Shown here piece after piece: positions 44,408 to 54,617 of a DNA stretch of 64,000 nt (the stretch's first letter is position 1; every line of letters starts with the position of its first letter). The notes below the pieces were generated by a model, which saw only the letters and a list, made by a program, of their open reading frames with translations, searched no databases and was not told the origin of the DNA. The DNA is taken from positions 52,790 to 116,789 of the forward strand of contig CAVWSN010000010.1 of the NCBI GenBank assembly GCA_963757815.1, written 5' to 3'. Both the position numbers and the translations under genes were made by a program. This stretch comes from JACVRW01 sp963757815. Lineage in GTDB: Bacteria > Actinomycetota > Thermoleophilia > Solirubrobacterales > Thermoleophilaceae.

Positions 44408-46997
44408 GTGAACCCGGGGTCGGCCGATACCCCGGTCATCAGGACACCCGACCAGCGGCTACGCGTATTCGTCAGCTCGACGCTGGTCGAGCTGGCCGAC
44501 GAGCGGCGCGCCGCCGCGGCAGTCATCTCGGCGCTCGGGCTCACCCCTGTGATGTTCGAGCAAGGCGCGCGACCGCACCCTCCGCGAGACCTCTATCGGG
44601 CCTACCTGTCTCAGAGCGACATCTTCGTGGGCGTCTACTGGCAGAGCTATGGGCAAATCCCATCTGGCCTGGAGATCTCGGGGCTGGAGGAGGAGTTCGA
44701 GCTGTCGCACGATCTGCCTCGACTGCTGTATACGAAGGAGCCGGCGCCCGATCGCGAGCCCCGCCTCGAACACCTGATATTCCGGATCAGTCAGGAGGCC
44801 TCCTACCGCACGTTCGAAACCTCCGATCAGCTGGAGCGGCTGCTGCGCGACGACCTCGCGACCGTGCTGAGTGAGCGCTTTGCCGCCGGCCGTGCCGCCG
44901 GGGCTGGTCCGGGGTCGGCGCGCCGTCCTCACCCCGTGCCGGCAGGGACTACATTGCTCGTGGGACGCGAGCGGGACATCGAAGAGGTAGCCCGCCTCAT
45001 CCAGAGCCCCGACATTCGGCTGGTGACATTGACCGGGCCAGGCGGAGTCGGCAAGACCAGGCTCGCCGTGGCAGTTGGCGAGCGCCTGGGCGATTGCTTC
45101 CGTGCCGGCACTGTCTTCGTCGCGCTGGAGACGATCACAGAGCCTGACATGGTCCTGGCCGCGATCGGCCGAGCGGTGGGCGCCGACCTGCGAACCGCTT
45201 CCCCGCTACAGGCTGTCATTGAACGGCTCGGCGACGGTGCGTGGCTGTTGATACTCGACAACCTCGAGCAGGCTTTGGACGTCGCACCCCAGCTCGACGA
45301 GCTACTGGCACTCTGCCCCGGCGTCACGATCCTGGCCACGAGCCGGCAGGTGCTGCGGCTGCGGGCGGAGCGGGAGTACGTCGTGCGACCGCTGTCGCTT
45401 CCGGACGACCCCGCGCTGACGGTCGAGGAGCTGGCGTCGACGCCCGCGGTGGCGCTCTTCGTCGACCGGGCCCGGGCCGTGCGATACGAGTTCGCCCTCA
45501 CGGAGGACAACGCCGCCGCGGTGGCCGAGATCTGCCGTCGCCTCGAGGGCCTGCCGTTGGCCATCGAGCTGGCAGCCGCACGCATCCGCTTGCTCGAGCC
45601 AGGGGAGCTCTTGACCCGGCTGGCGACCTCGCTCGATGCGCTGGGAACGGGTCCGGTGGACCTCCCCGAGCGCCAGCGGAGCCTGCGGGCCACCGTCGAG
45701 TGGAGCGTCGACCTGCTGGACGAGGGCGAACGTAATCTGCTCGAGACCGCGGCGGTGTTCGTCGACGGCTGGACGATAAGCGCTGCCGCAGCAGTCGCCG
45801 AGCTGGATCCGGAGCTGACCCTCGACATGACCGAGGCGCTCGCCCGCCATAGCTTGATCAGCGTCGAGATCGGCGATCGAGGTCCGCGGCCGCGGATGCT
45901 CAACACGATTCACGCCTTCCTCGCGGAACGGCTTGCGGCGCGGCCCGACGTCTCCGAGATCCACCACCGCCATGCCGAGTACTACCGGTCCCTGGTCGAG
46001 CGGGCCGATCGCCCCCTGCGCAGCACCCCCCACCGCGAGTGGCTCGAGAGGCTGGAATCGGAGGCCGGCAACCTGGCGGCAACCGTGCGCTGGTACCTGG
46101 GTCATGACACAGGGCGTCTGCCGCACCTGTTCCGAGCGCTCGGTTTGTTCTGGGAGCTGCGCGATCGCATTGGCGAGGCCCGGCCGTGGGTCGAGCAGAC
46201 GCTCCCCGGCGCGGAGTCGCTGCCTCCCGAGGCCCGGGCCGAACTGCTGTGGGTCGACCTCATAACCGCCAACGAGGTGGGTGACGACGCGGCGGCGCAG
46301 GCGGCAGGGCAGCGCCTGGCGCCGCTTCTGGCGGAGATCGACGATCCTCAATTGGAAGGTGTGGCCCGGCTTGGGCCTCGCGTGGATCCGGGCGAACGAC
46401 GGCGACGACGAAGGTGCGCTCCGGGACGCGTTGGACGCCTTGGAACTGCTCCGCGCCCACGACGAGCCGTACTGGACTGGCGTAGCCGGTATAAGCGTGG
46501 GCGGCTTGGAGATCGCCACCGGCCGTTACGAAGACGCCCGGCGGCATCTGCTCGAGTGCCGCGAGCTGGCGGACCGATTCGGCTACGACTGGCTGGCAGC
46601 GTGGTCGCGGACACAGCTCGCCACCCTCGCCGTGGCGAGTGGCGAGTTGAATGAGGCTCGGGCACTGCTCGATGAAGGCCTGGGACTGAGCCTGACGATT
46701 CACAGCACCCGCAACCTGAGTCAGATCCTGGTCGGGTTCGCCCGTTTGGCACTCGCTGCGCGCGATCCGGAGCGGGCAGCGCGGTTGGCCGCGGCGGCCG
46801 AGGGGCTCCGGGAGCGCTGCGGGCATCGTTCATGGCCGGCGTTGCGGCGAGGCGAGGACGAGCTGAGAACGCAAATACGCGCGGCGCTGGGGCCTGACCG
46901 CTTCGAGGACGCGTTCTCCGCCGGAACCGAGCTGGACCAGCGGGAGGCCATTGCTGTCGCCCGGGAGCTGCAGGCCGATGGGGTCCCAACCTCCTGA
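44408..46997 (+). CDS. STAND NTPase with N-terminal DUF4062 domain (one frameshift)
   Basis: This is a protein of about 862 residues. Residues about 17-110 are DUF4062 (QRLRVFVSSTLVELADERRA, SDIFVGVYWQSYG). Then comes an AAA/NB-ARC module with Walker A LVTLTGPGGVGKTRLAVAVG, Walker B WLLILDNLEQALD, sensor LATSRQVLRLRAE and the GLPLAIELAAARIRLL motif. The C-terminal half is a helical TPR-like array (GRYEDARRHLLECRELA, SGELNEARALLDEGLGLSL). One frame change near 46370 falls at QLEGVARLGLAWI and is likely an indel. STAND proteins act as signal-triggered switches. DUF4062 versions occur among regulatory and suspected anti-phage ATPases; a defence role here is only a hypothesis. Confidence 0.83.
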
Positions 46998-47269
46998 CAA
47001 TGGTCCAAAGGTCGCTCCTCACCCGAGCGGCGGGGGCGGCGTGGCAAGGTCCGTTGCCAAGCACAACGACGCCACCACCTCCGCGTCTGTTGCGGAGTTC
47101 GCGCTTGAACCTCGGGCGCTCTCGCCGATCGTCCGCTGCAGCGACGAGCACGTCGGTGGTTCAGAGGCCTCCCTTAATGCGAGAGCAGCAGTCTGCTTTG
47201 GTCAGGGGGTGTCAGGACACCCTGCTTAGGTAGGACAGAAGGGCCAGCGCCCCGTATGTCATCCCATGT
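46998..47269. other. non-coding interval
   Basis: This stretch lies between the STAND gene and the hairpin at 47270. I see no supported gene. Confidence 0.4.
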
Positions 47270-47301
47270 GAGGGGAGGGCGGCTCTCGCCGCCCTCCCCT
47301 C
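47270..47301 (-). terminator. perfect 14-bp GC-rich hairpin, probable terminator
   Basis: Arms GAGGGGAGGGCGGC and its exact complement flank a TCTC loop. It lies 24 bp downstream of the DDDDK-protein stop. No U-tract follows, as in many actinobacterial terminators. It resembles the hairpin at 1491-1518. Confidence 0.75.
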
Positions 47302-47324
47302 GTTCGCAGACGGGCGTTGCGTCC

Positions 47325-47550
47325 TTAGTCGTCGTCCTTGTCGTCGTCGTCCTTGTCGTCGTCGTCCTTGTCGTCGTCGTCCTTGTCGTCGTCGTCCTTG
47401 TCGTCGTCGTCCTTGTCGTCGCCGTCCTTGTCGTCGTCGGCCTTGTCGTCGCGTCCTTGTCGTCGGCCTTGTCGTCGCGTCCTTGTCGTCGGCCTTGTCG
47501 TCGCCGTCCTTGTCGTCGCCGTCCTTGTCGTCGTCGCCCTTGTCCCTCTT
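47325..47550. repeat. 15-bp tandem repeat encoding DDDDK units
   Basis: The plus strand reads gtcgtcgtccttgtc-type 15-mers, about 5 exact copies from 47325 to 47415. Diverged and shortened copies (tcgccgtccttg, tcgcgtccttg) follow to about 47550. The shortened copies shift the frame, so they are either indel errors or repeat decay. Confidence 0.85.
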
Positions 47551-48208
47551 GCAGGCAGTGTCGGCTTTGCCCACAAATTGAACAGTCAGGTTAGAGGGGA
47601 TTGCGACAGGGGCGGCCGTGACCAAATTACGGAATAACCCACTGATTTCAACGGGGCTGGCCGGGTCGGGAACTCCGAGGCCGGCGAAGTGTCGAGGCAA
47701 CGGACCCAGGTTCCGGCCACATGCGCTTGAAATGATCGTGAAAGAAATGGTCGCTCTGTCGAAGGGGCTGCCGCGACGGTGCTCCAATTGGCCGTGACGA
47801 TGTCGCTGACACAAACACTCCTGTGACGACGGCGACGATCTTGACGATCACCACGCTCGCAAGAATCCTTCTTACCAGCCTTCTTACCACGCCTTCTTAG
47901 CAGCCTTCTTAGCAGCCTGATCGACGAAGTAGATGATGCCGGTTCCAGGGTCGGGATTGCCCGGACTGTTCACAAGCCAGGAACCGGAAAAAGTCGCTAC
48001 CTCGCCGGGCGCGGTTGTACTCCCGGCGACGCAAACCTGGGAAGGGGGTTCCATTTGAAAGTACTCCAAACTCCCAGTTTGGGTCATGATTCAGTGTGAT
48101 CTGTTCGTCGACGCTGTCATCGATAAAGAGATTGGCGGCTTGTGCTGCCGGTACCAATGTCAGCGCCAACACGATTCCCAAGAAGAAGGTGAAGAAGTGT
48201 CGGAATGT
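47325..48208 (-). pseudogene. secreted protein with Asp-Lys pentapeptide-repeat tail (multiple frameshifts)
   Basis: Read across frames this is a protein of about 290 residues. The ATG at 48208, behind AAGGGAAGGA, starts a signal peptide (HFFTFFLGIVLALTLVPAA, cleavage near AQA-AN). A non-repetitive part follows (NLFIDDSVDEQITLNHDPNW, PGEVATFSGSWLVNSPGNPD), then a short KKA-rich linker (AAKKAAKKA). A second globular part (FDRATISFTIISSACGRNLG, LTVQFVGKADTACKRDKG) precedes a tail of DDDDK-like pentapeptides ending at 47325. At least four frame changes occur, in the middle and in the repeats, where polymerase or base-calling slippage is easy. The dense acidic tail may bind cations or cell-wall polymers. 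No family is recognised. Confidence 0.55.
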
Positions 48209-48766
48209 CATAACGTCCTTCCCTTTGCGGAGTCCATCAGCTCTCCTTCGGCTCATGGTCAGGCGATCAGCGGCAAGACGACGCACATCGCTTGAGCGGC
48301 GCGACGTTGAATTTTGCAGATGACTCTCCTTTGGCCTCCTTCCGGGCGTATAACAAACGACTCCGGAAGGGCCGTAACTGTCGAGAGGCCCCGCAGGGAT
48401 CCGAGCTGTGCTACGGCTCCTCCGCTTCCCGGCGATTATCCGCCCATGCCGACGCCGCTGTCAACCCGCCCGAACGGCGGCAGACGCTCTGACTTGAAAT
48501 CGACTAACAACGCAAACCCGTGCCCCCAAATCCGTTGTCCCCGATCTCCGCGACCGGTTCCGCTCGTCGGGTCTCTACCACCTCCTCTGCATGGGCACCT
48601 TGGCGGTCGCAGGCTGCCGCGTCGAGGCAGAAGCGGCACTGCCGCTGGCAAGGCGAAAGGAGCAGTGGCCGGCTCGCGACCGCCGCCTGGCGAGGAATGC
48701 AGGCGCCGACCGATGTGGCGTTCGCGGCTCGTGGATCTCGTCCATTGCGGGCGTCGGACCAGCTTC
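48209..48766. other. non-coding interval
   Basis: About 560 bp lie between the DDDDK gene and the SHOCT gene. The first part, near 48215-48370, is less GC-rich than the rest and likely holds the promoter of the DDDDK gene. No gene is supported. Confidence 0.4.
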
Positions 48767-49073
48767 TTAAGCCGAGGCTTCGTCCGAGAGCGGTCTCGCC
48801 TTGACTGCCTCGAACTCGCTCTCGGTGAGGGCGCCCTCCGCCCTCAGCCGCGCGATTTCCTTGAGCTGCTCGACGAGTTCCGCCGCTGAAGGGACGACGG
48901 CTCATCACGGCTTTCTCGCCCCGCGCCCGCCAGTTGACGAGTTGCGCAAACCGGCGGGCCCAGTAACCGGCGTCGGGATCAAGGGCCTCCACATGCGCCC
49001 ATTCGTCGCCTTCGACCAGCACATACAGCTCACGGCTGTCGGTGAAGTGATCTTCAGGGCCTCCCGCCATCAA
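48767..49073 (-). CDS. SHOCT-domain protein (one frameshift)
   Basis: Read across two frames: the N-terminal part DSRELYVLVEGDEWAHVEAL and AGYWARRFAQLVNWRARGEK leads, after a frame change near 48885, to a C-terminal SHOCT helix pair LVEQLKEIARLRAEGALTES with EFEAVKARPL. SHOCT is a short C-terminal oligomerisation or anchoring motif found on many unrelated proteins. The first part is not a domain I recognise, but it reads as one continuous protein of about 100 residues. The start is TTG 49073 or ATG 49070. Function is unknown. Confidence 0.55.
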
Positions 49074-49165
49074 ACCCAGAGGCCCGATCGCCAGGAAGCC
49101 AGCGGTCTTCAGTTCACGACAGACTTCGGACTGCGGGCCTGCACCCCTTGCCGGTTGCCGTCACA

Positions 49166-49939
49166 TCAACCACGGAAGGGCGCGAGCCGAATGCTTAGGT
49201 CGCTCATGGCGAAGCGGTGCAGGTACCAGGCGCGGCCACGAGGGACTTGCTTGGCCTCGGCTCGGAGAAGCCCGGCGAACTCCCGCTTGAAGCCCAACCG
49301 CGGGTACTCCTGGATGACGCTCTGGCGGACTGCATCGGGTATCTCGTTGCTGCGTAGGCCGAACACATCGACGGCTGCGCCGGCAGATAGGAGGTAGGCC
49401 TCGGCACCGGATTCGAGGCCAACGCCGGGGGTGTAGTGCATGGCGATCGCGTTTGCAACGAGCTCGCGGATATCGGCAGGCACGCGGTGGCTGTCGGTGA
49501 ACTCGCGTGCCAACGCGGCGCTGCGAACCGTGAAGTCGACGTCGGGCACCGGGCTCGGGATCCCGGTGTCGTGGAACATTGCAGCCAGGTACAGGAGCTC
49601 ACGGTCGAACGTGATCCCGTGAAGTGCGGCGATGGCCGCGCCCCACGTGTAGGCACGACTGGAATGGTTGAGGAGTGCCGGTGTCAAGAGGTCCTGCGCG
49701 GCGACCTCGGCATCTCTTGCGAGAGGGGAGTCGGGAGGCACCAGGCTCGCCGGATCGATGGAACTCCGGCGTCCCGAGTGCATTCGGAGCACCATCGCGA
49801 GACGGCCGGCAAGAATGCTGAGCTCCCCCCGCAGCAGGGGCCGGGCAAGTGTTAGGCATTCCCGAGCGGTCAGCACTCCCCCGGTGCGTTCGGTCCATCC
49901 AATGGATCCGATCGGATCGGTGGGTCGTGGCTGGCTCAT
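49166..49939 (-). CDS. HD-domain phosphohydrolase
   Basis: This 257-residue protein has an HD metal-binding core: His in LLNHSSRAYTWGAAIAAL, the HD pair in YLAAMFHDTGIPSPVP and a later His region ANAIAMHYTPGVG. This resembles the diamine-hydroxylase/cyanamide-hydratase-like HD group more than nucleotidases. The N-terminal TGGVLTARECLTLARPLLRG is a separate helical segment. It hydrolyses an unknown phosphorylated or amide substrate. The ATG at 49939 follows GAGAGG. The gene is complete. Confidence 0.8.
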   Translation of the reverse strand: MSQPRPTDPIGSIGWTERTGGVLTARECLTLARPLLRGELSILAGRLAMVLRMHSGRRSSIDPASLVPPDSPLARDAEVAAQDLLTPALLNHSSRAYTWGAAIAALHGITFDRELLYLAAMFHDTGIPSPVPDVDFTVRSAALAREFTDSHRVPADIRELVANAIAMHYTPGVGLESGAEAYLLSAGAAVDVFGLRSNEIPDAVRQSVIQEYPRLGFKREFAGLLRAEAKQVPRGRAWYLHRFAMSDLSIRLAPFRG

Positions 49940-50129
49940 GGGGGCCTCTCAGTTCGGTGGTGTCGCGGTCAGGTGGCGGGGACAAGCACGCCGAGGAGTC
50001 ACCAAGCCGGCGCCGGGGCCCGAGAGCCCTGGTCAGCATCTCAGTGTCGCCGAAAGGCGCGACCCGCGCTCCGCGACGGGGGACTCGCCCACGAGTGGCG
50101 CTGACGCTCAGCTCGCTCGCCGACTGTAA

Positions 50130-50345
50130 GCGGGAGCGGTTAGCGTGGCGCTCGCTCCGGAGGAGCGCGGTCGTGGCGATGCGGCACGGGATGACTACCG
50201 CTTCGAGGCATTGCGCCAACTCGGCCACAGCAACCTCGGCATCACATCCGTATACCTGCAGGGCATCGACAACGCCGAGATCATCGAGACCGTCTACGCC
50301 CGCCGCCAACCAATGATCCCCGTCAGCACATCCGCACCGCGCTGA
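50130..50345 (+). pseudogene. tyrosine recombinase (integrase) C-terminal remnant
   Basis: The last 50 residues of a phage-type integrase are readable: RQLGHSNLGITSVYLQGIDN then AEIIETVYARRQPMIPVS, with the catalytic His in GHSNL and Tyr in SVYLQG. Just upstream, in another frame, SLRRSAVVAMRHGMTTASR fits the preceding helix, so at least one frame break is present. The catalytic N-terminal portion is absent, making this a dead fragment. It is probably the scar of an integrated element. Confidence 0.7.
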
Positions 50346-50494
50346 CCCCGCCCGCGCGACGCTGCTCGTCGCGCAAACCGAGAGCGCCGACCCCCTTGTC
50401 GAGGGAGAGCAACCTGCCCTGAGCCAGCGTTCAGGAATGTCCCCCGAGGTTCTGGATCGTTTGGGTCTTGCCACGGTCGGGGTAGACGACCGGC

Positions 50495-51235
50495 ATGGAG
50501 ACAACCGAGGCGGCCTTTGCTCGTCCGCCTGTCGTCAGTCAGACCGAGTGGGACGCGGCTCTGACGGCCCTGCTCGAGCGCGAGCGGAACGTCGCCGCCG
50601 CGATGCACGAGCTCGCCGCCGCACGGAAGCGCATGCCGATGGTGCGGCTGGAGCGCGACTACGCCTTTGAGGGTCCTGACGGGCGGCGGTCACTGCCCGA
50701 GCTGTTCGACGGGCGCAGCCAGCTGATCCTCTACAGGTTCTTCTTCGAGGAGGGTGTCGACGGCTGGCCCGACGCCGGGTGCGTCGGATGCTCGTCCTTC
50801 GCCGATGGCATCCCCGAGCTCGGCCTACTTCACTCTCGCGACATCACGCTCGCGATGGCCTCGCCGGCACCCCAAGCGAACCTACAGCGCTACGCCGAGC
50901 GCATGGGCTGGACCGACGTGCCCTGGTACACGATCTGCACCGAGCGGTTCTCGGCTGACTTCGGGGTCGACGAGTGGTTCGGCCTCAATATCTTCCTGCG
51001 TGACGGCAAAGACGTGTACCGCACCTACTTCCTCCAGCACGGGGCGATGGTCCAGTTCATCGGCAGCATCTGGAGCATGTGGTCGCTCACGCCCTACGGC
51101 GGCCAGTCCGACGACGAGGAGTTGCCCGAGGGCTGGCCGCGGGCGCCGCAGTCGTTCTGGTTCCGCCGCCACGACGAGTTCGACGAGCCGCCGCCGTCGG
51201 CCCGCCTGGGCATCGACGCGGACGATCGACCCTAG
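50495..51235 (+). CDS. DUF899 thioredoxin-like protein
   Basis: This 246-residue protein belongs to DUF899, a thioredoxin-fold family. Features are AAMHELAAARKRMPMVRLER, YAFEGPDGRRSLPELFDGRS, ILYRFFFEEGVDGWPDAGCV (with the GCVGCSSFADG cysteine pair) and GWTDVPWYTICTERFSADFG. The two cysteines in GCVGCS could form a redox pair, but the CxxC here is not the classical one. No enzymatic function is established for the family. The ATG at 50495 gives a normal length. No frame defects are seen. Confidence 0.87.
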   Translation: METTEAAFARPPVVSQTEWDAALTALLERERNVAAAMHELAAARKRMPMVRLERDYAFEGPDGRRSLPELFDGRSQLILYRFFFEEGVDGWPDAGCVGCSSFADGIPELGLLHSRDITLAMASPAPQANLQRYAERMGWTDVPWYTICTERFSADFGVDEWFGLNIFLRDGKDVYRTYFLQHGAMVQFIGSIWSMWSLTPYGGQSDDEELPEGWPRAPQSFWFRRHDEFDEPPPSARLGIDADDRP

Positions 51236-51484
51236 CTCCGTGCGATACGTCGCTGGACACCATCAGTAGCTCCCAACTCGCTTCGCCGCCTCGCTTGCGA
51301 GGGAGGCAGCGGCGTCGTGGGCTAGCGCGCTCTCGCCGCTATCGCTATTCGTCCTTCGCGACAGCGATTGGCTTTCGGCAGCAGCCCTACTGCTTTGCGT
51401 CCGGAAGCGACATCAAGCTCAACGGACGCGAGCCACAGCTGGCGCTCACGGCCCGAGGGACTGAAACGCGAGCGCTTCAGCGGC

Positions 51485-51865
51485 TCAAGGCCGCTGCCAG
51501 AGGGCGTTGACGATCTTCCACCCTTCAGGCGTACGCACGAGGTGCAGGTACTCGACGTACACGTTGGAGCGGACGGTCACGTTCGCGATCTCGCGGTGGA
51601 CGTGGTCGACTTCGACTTCGAGCCGCCGATCAGGTAGGTCTCGCGTCTTTCCGATCCCCTCCGCCGTCCGCTCGATCATCTCCTGTGCCGTGAGCTTCTC
51701 CAATTCCCCGGGGGCAGGGGCGTCATCCGGCGATCGCTTCGCCAAGTCGGGATGGACGGCCCGCCTCATGCGGGCAGCGTCGCCTTCGAACCATCCTTCG
51801 AAGTAGTCGAGAGCCGCGCGCACAATCGCATCGCGCTCAGCGATCTTCGATTCCTCGTCAGGCAC
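51485..51865 (-). CDS. NTF2-like (lumazine-binding-like) protein
   Basis: This 126-residue single-domain protein has the NTF2/SnoaL-like cone fold: helix RAALDYFEGWFEGDAARMRR, AVHPDLAKRSPDDA, later strands DRRLEVEVDHVHREIANVTV and EYLHLVRTPEGWKIVNALWQ. Such proteins bind or process small molecules; the substrate cannot be read from sequence. The start is GTG 51865. It is complete and stands alone. Confidence 0.8.
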   Translation of the reverse strand: MPDEESKIAERDAIVRAALDYFEGWFEGDAARMRRAVHPDLAKRSPDDAPAPGELEKLTAQEMIERTAEGIGKTRDLPDRRLEVEVDHVHREIANVTVRSNVYVEYLHLVRTPEGWKIVNALWQRP

Positions 51866-52584
51866 GACAGCATGGTAGCCGCGGTCAACATGCGGCGTTT
51901 TGGCTCCCCGGCCAAGAGGAACGGCCGATTCCGAGGCCGACCGAAACTGCGGACAGGTCCACTAGCTACGCAGGCAGCCCGACGCCGGCAGCCCCCTCAT
52001 GGCTCCGCCACTTCCACCGCCGAGATTGGTATCGCCGCCGCGCTACTGGATCCGGCGCAAAGCAATCGCGACCCTGGCGAGGCCCACCTGACCGACTTGG
52101 ACGACGAGCGGAAGCGCCACTCCGGCCCGACGCATGGCACCCGGTGCATAGGCACGACGTCGCGGTCTGCGAGCTCGCCATCGGTGGGAGCTCAAGCACC
52201 GTCGCTGTCGCAACGAGGCACAAGCAGGCCGGCTCCCAGACGGCCGCGCTGCTGAGATGGACGAACGGCAGCAGCACCCGGCTGCCGCCCGCTGGCTGCT
52301 GCTTCGTCTGCGAATGCGAGCGTGTCCGCGTCACTGGGGCGCGCGCCCGGCGGCGCCGGAAGACCGATACGTGAGCGCGGCAAGTCCCTGCTTTCGTTCC
52401 CGCGCGGGTCTTCGTGGCGGACACGCCGGGGACCGCTCTGCGCGGCGAGCAGGGAAGTCGCTGGCTCGCCGGCGTGGGTGGTCGACCGAGCGCCCGCGTG
52501 AGGGCGCGAGCCTGGCGAGGAGGAGGGGCAGCGGTTGTCCCAGGCTGAGTCCTGGCGAAGCAGAACCGCCGCTAGGCTCGGTTA
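51866..52584. other. non-coding interval of 0.7 kb
   Basis: I see no reading frame with family similarity. Several long frames here continue as shadows into the ABC1 gene. No repeat or RNA gene is evident. Confidence 0.45.
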
Positions 52585-54039
52585 ATGAGTTCGCGGGCCG
52601 ACGATCAACTGCCGGAGGCGGGCAGGCTCCCCACCGGTCGACTCGCGCGGACTGCGCGTGTCGGTGGGTTGGTGACGGGTCAGGGCCTGCGGTGGGCGGG
52701 GATGCGGACCGCCAACCGGGTCCGGACGCCCGAGCGTGCCGCCGCGGCCGAGAGGGAGCGGGCCGCGGCGCTGGTCGAGCAGCTTGTCGAACAGCTTGGG
52801 CAGCTGCGCGGCGCGGCGATGAAGGTCGGCCAGATGCTCTCGATGGTCGAGTTCGACGGCCTCCCGGAAGAGGAGCGGGACGAACTGCAGCGGAGCCTCG
52901 CCGCGCTCCGCGACGACGTCCCGCCGGTGCGGTTCGCGGACCTGGAAAAGCTGATGCGGCAGGAGTTCGGCGGGCCGCTGCGGCACGTGTTCCGCGACTT
53001 CGACGAGCGTGCGTTTGCCGCGGCCTCGATCGGCCAGGTCCATCGTGCCAGGACCGTCGACGGCGACGAGGTGGCCGTGAAGATCCAGTACCCGGGGGTC
53101 GCCGAGGCGGTCGACACGGACCTGCGCAACGCGACGCTACTGCTACCGCTGGTCAAGCGGCTCGCCCCGGGGCTGGACGCGAAGGCGCTCGCCGCGGAGA
53201 TGCGCGAACGGATCGCAGAGGAGCTCGACTACGAGCTCGAGGCGCAGAACCAGCGCCGCATCGAGCGGCTGCTGCGAGGACATCCCTTCGTCCGAGTGCC
53301 CCGTGTCGACACGAGCCTCTCGACCCGGCGCGTGCTGGTGTCCGAGTACGTCGAGGGCGAGCGCTTCGAGGCCGTGCGCCGGGCCGACGAGGCGCGGCGC
53401 GACCGCTACGGCGAGATCGTCTTCCGGCTCTACTTCGGGTTGCTGTATCGCGACCGGATCGCGCTCGGAGACCCGCACCCCGGTAACTACCTGCTGTGCG
53501 CTGACGGCCGGGTCTGTTTCCTGGACTTCGGCCTGCTGCGCGACGTCGACGCATCCCGCGTGGCCGCCGAGCGGGCGATCGCCCTCGCCGTCCGGGACGG
53601 CGACGCGGAGGCCCTCAAGGCGGCCCTACGTGCGGGTGGGTATCTGCCCGCCAGCCGCGCAGATGCAGTGGACGCCGATTTCGCGCTCGGCCTGATGCGA
53701 ATGGCGATCAGGTGGTACGCCGTCCGGGGAGAGCGCCGGTTCGGCCCCGTTGACGCCCGGCGCGACTGGGACCGTGAACGCCCAGACCGGGAGGAGCGGG
53801 CCGCGATGAGGGTGCAGCTCAACCAATTCACGCTGCCACCCGAGGCGATTCTCATCCGGCGGATGCACGGCATCGTCGCCGTCGTTCTCGGTCAACTCCG
53901 CGCGGGCGCCGACTGGGGCGCGATCGCCGCGGAGTACCTGCACGGCGAGCCGCCCTCGACGCCGCTGGGGGAGGCCGAAGCCGGCTTCTTCGCCCGCCGC
54001 GGTCGGACGACGAGCGCCGCACTCGCGGCCGCCGACTAA
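52585..54039 (+). CDS. ABC1/UbiB family atypical kinase
   Basis: This 484-residue protein of the ABC1/AarF (UbiB) protein-kinase-like family has the KxGQ motif in RGAAMKVGQMLSMVEFDGL, the Ala-rich loop in FAAASIGQVHRARTVDG, VKIQYPGVAEAV, the catalytic loop GDPHPGNYLL and the metal-binding DFG in CFLDFGLLRD. Members support quinone biosynthesis or lipid homeostasis and bind ATP in an unusual way. It is complete, with ATG 52585 preceded by TTA. It stands alone, with no ubiquinone or menaquinone genes nearby. Confidence 0.9.
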   Translation: MSSRADDQLPEAGRLPTGRLARTARVGGLVTGQGLRWAGMRTANRVRTPERAAAAERERAAALVEQLVEQLGQLRGAAMKVGQMLSMVEFDGLPEEERDELQRSLAALRDDVPPVRFADLEKLMRQEFGGPLRHVFRDFDERAFAAASIGQVHRARTVDGDEVAVKIQYPGVAEAVDTDLRNATLLLPLVKRLAPGLDAKALAAEMRERIAEELDYELEAQNQRRIERLLRGHPFVRVPRVDTSLSTRRVLVSEYVEGERFEAVRRADEARRDRYGEIVFRLYFGLLYRDRIALGDPHPGNYLLCADGRVCFLDFGLLRDVDASRVAAERAIALAVRDGDAEALKAALRAGGYLPASRADAVDADFALGLMRMAIRWYAVRGERRFGPVDARRDWDRERPDREERAAMRVQLNQFTLPPEAILIRRMHGIVAVVLGQLRAGADWGAIAAEYLHGEPPSTPLGEAEAGFFARRGRTTSAALAAAD

Positions 54040-54280
54040 GCATTCTCAACGGTCCGCGGGCGTCGCACGGGCTCTCGGGCTCGCGCAACACCCGTGGCGA
54101 GGCCGAACGACAGGGCGCTGGGCAGCTCGGACCTGCTCTTCGCCGGAAGCACGAGCAAGCGCCACCCTCGCTCCGCGCGGACAGGGGGGGCGGGTCTCCT
54201 CGTTGCCTCCCGCCGCCCCTCCGCGGTCTACGGTCGCGAGCTGAGGCCGGCTGTAGCTGAGATCACCGGCACCGACAGCG

Positions 54281-54472
54281 TCAGGCGCGGGGCCGGCCGC
54301 CGCGGCGTTCGAGCTCCTCGACCCAGGCCGCGATCGCCTCGCGCCGGAAGCGGCGGTAGCGCCCGAGCGCGACCGTCGGGATCCGCCCGGCACGTGACTG
54401 CTCGTACACCCAGGTCCTCGGAACTCCCAGCAGCGCCGCGACCTCGGCGGCTGTCAGCAGACGTGTGCTCAC
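54281..54472 (-). CDS. excisionase-like helix-turn-helix protein
   Basis: This 63-residue protein STRLLTAAEVAALLGVPRTW, YEQSRAGRIPTVALGRYRRF, RREAIAAWVEEL is a MerR/Xis-type winged helix, as used by phage and ICE excisionases and integrase partners. The GTG start at 54472 gives the usual small size. It lies 145 bp from a tRNA-Arg 3' fragment, consistent with an integrated-element border. A longer frame from 54583 is unlikely. Confidence 0.75.
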   Translation of the reverse strand: MSTRLLTAAEVAALLGVPRTWVYEQSRAGRIPTVALGRYRRFRREAIAAWVEELERRGGRPRA

Positions 54473-54617
54473 GCAGAACACACTGATCGCAGCGAGGACG
54501 GGTCCACCACAGCACCGCCGGCGCGACCGCCTCGAATTTGAACCACATCTGAACACGGCGCTCCTCGTTCGCGCCGGCCTCAACGCAGAAACCCCGCATT
54601 AGCGGAGCGTCTCTGAG
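54473..54617. other. non-coding interval between excisionase gene and tRNA fragment
   Basis: This short AT-richer stretch contains gaaccacatctgaac, similar to gaaccacgtttgaac at about 54748-54762. The two copies bracket the tRNA fragment and could be recombinase arm-type sites. Confidence 0.35.

Noticed and set aside
47325..47550. Short regularly spaced repeats suggesting a CRISPR array
   Set aside because: The 15-bp units are contiguous, without spacers, and encode DDDDK peptides with normal codon phase; this is a coding tandem repeat.
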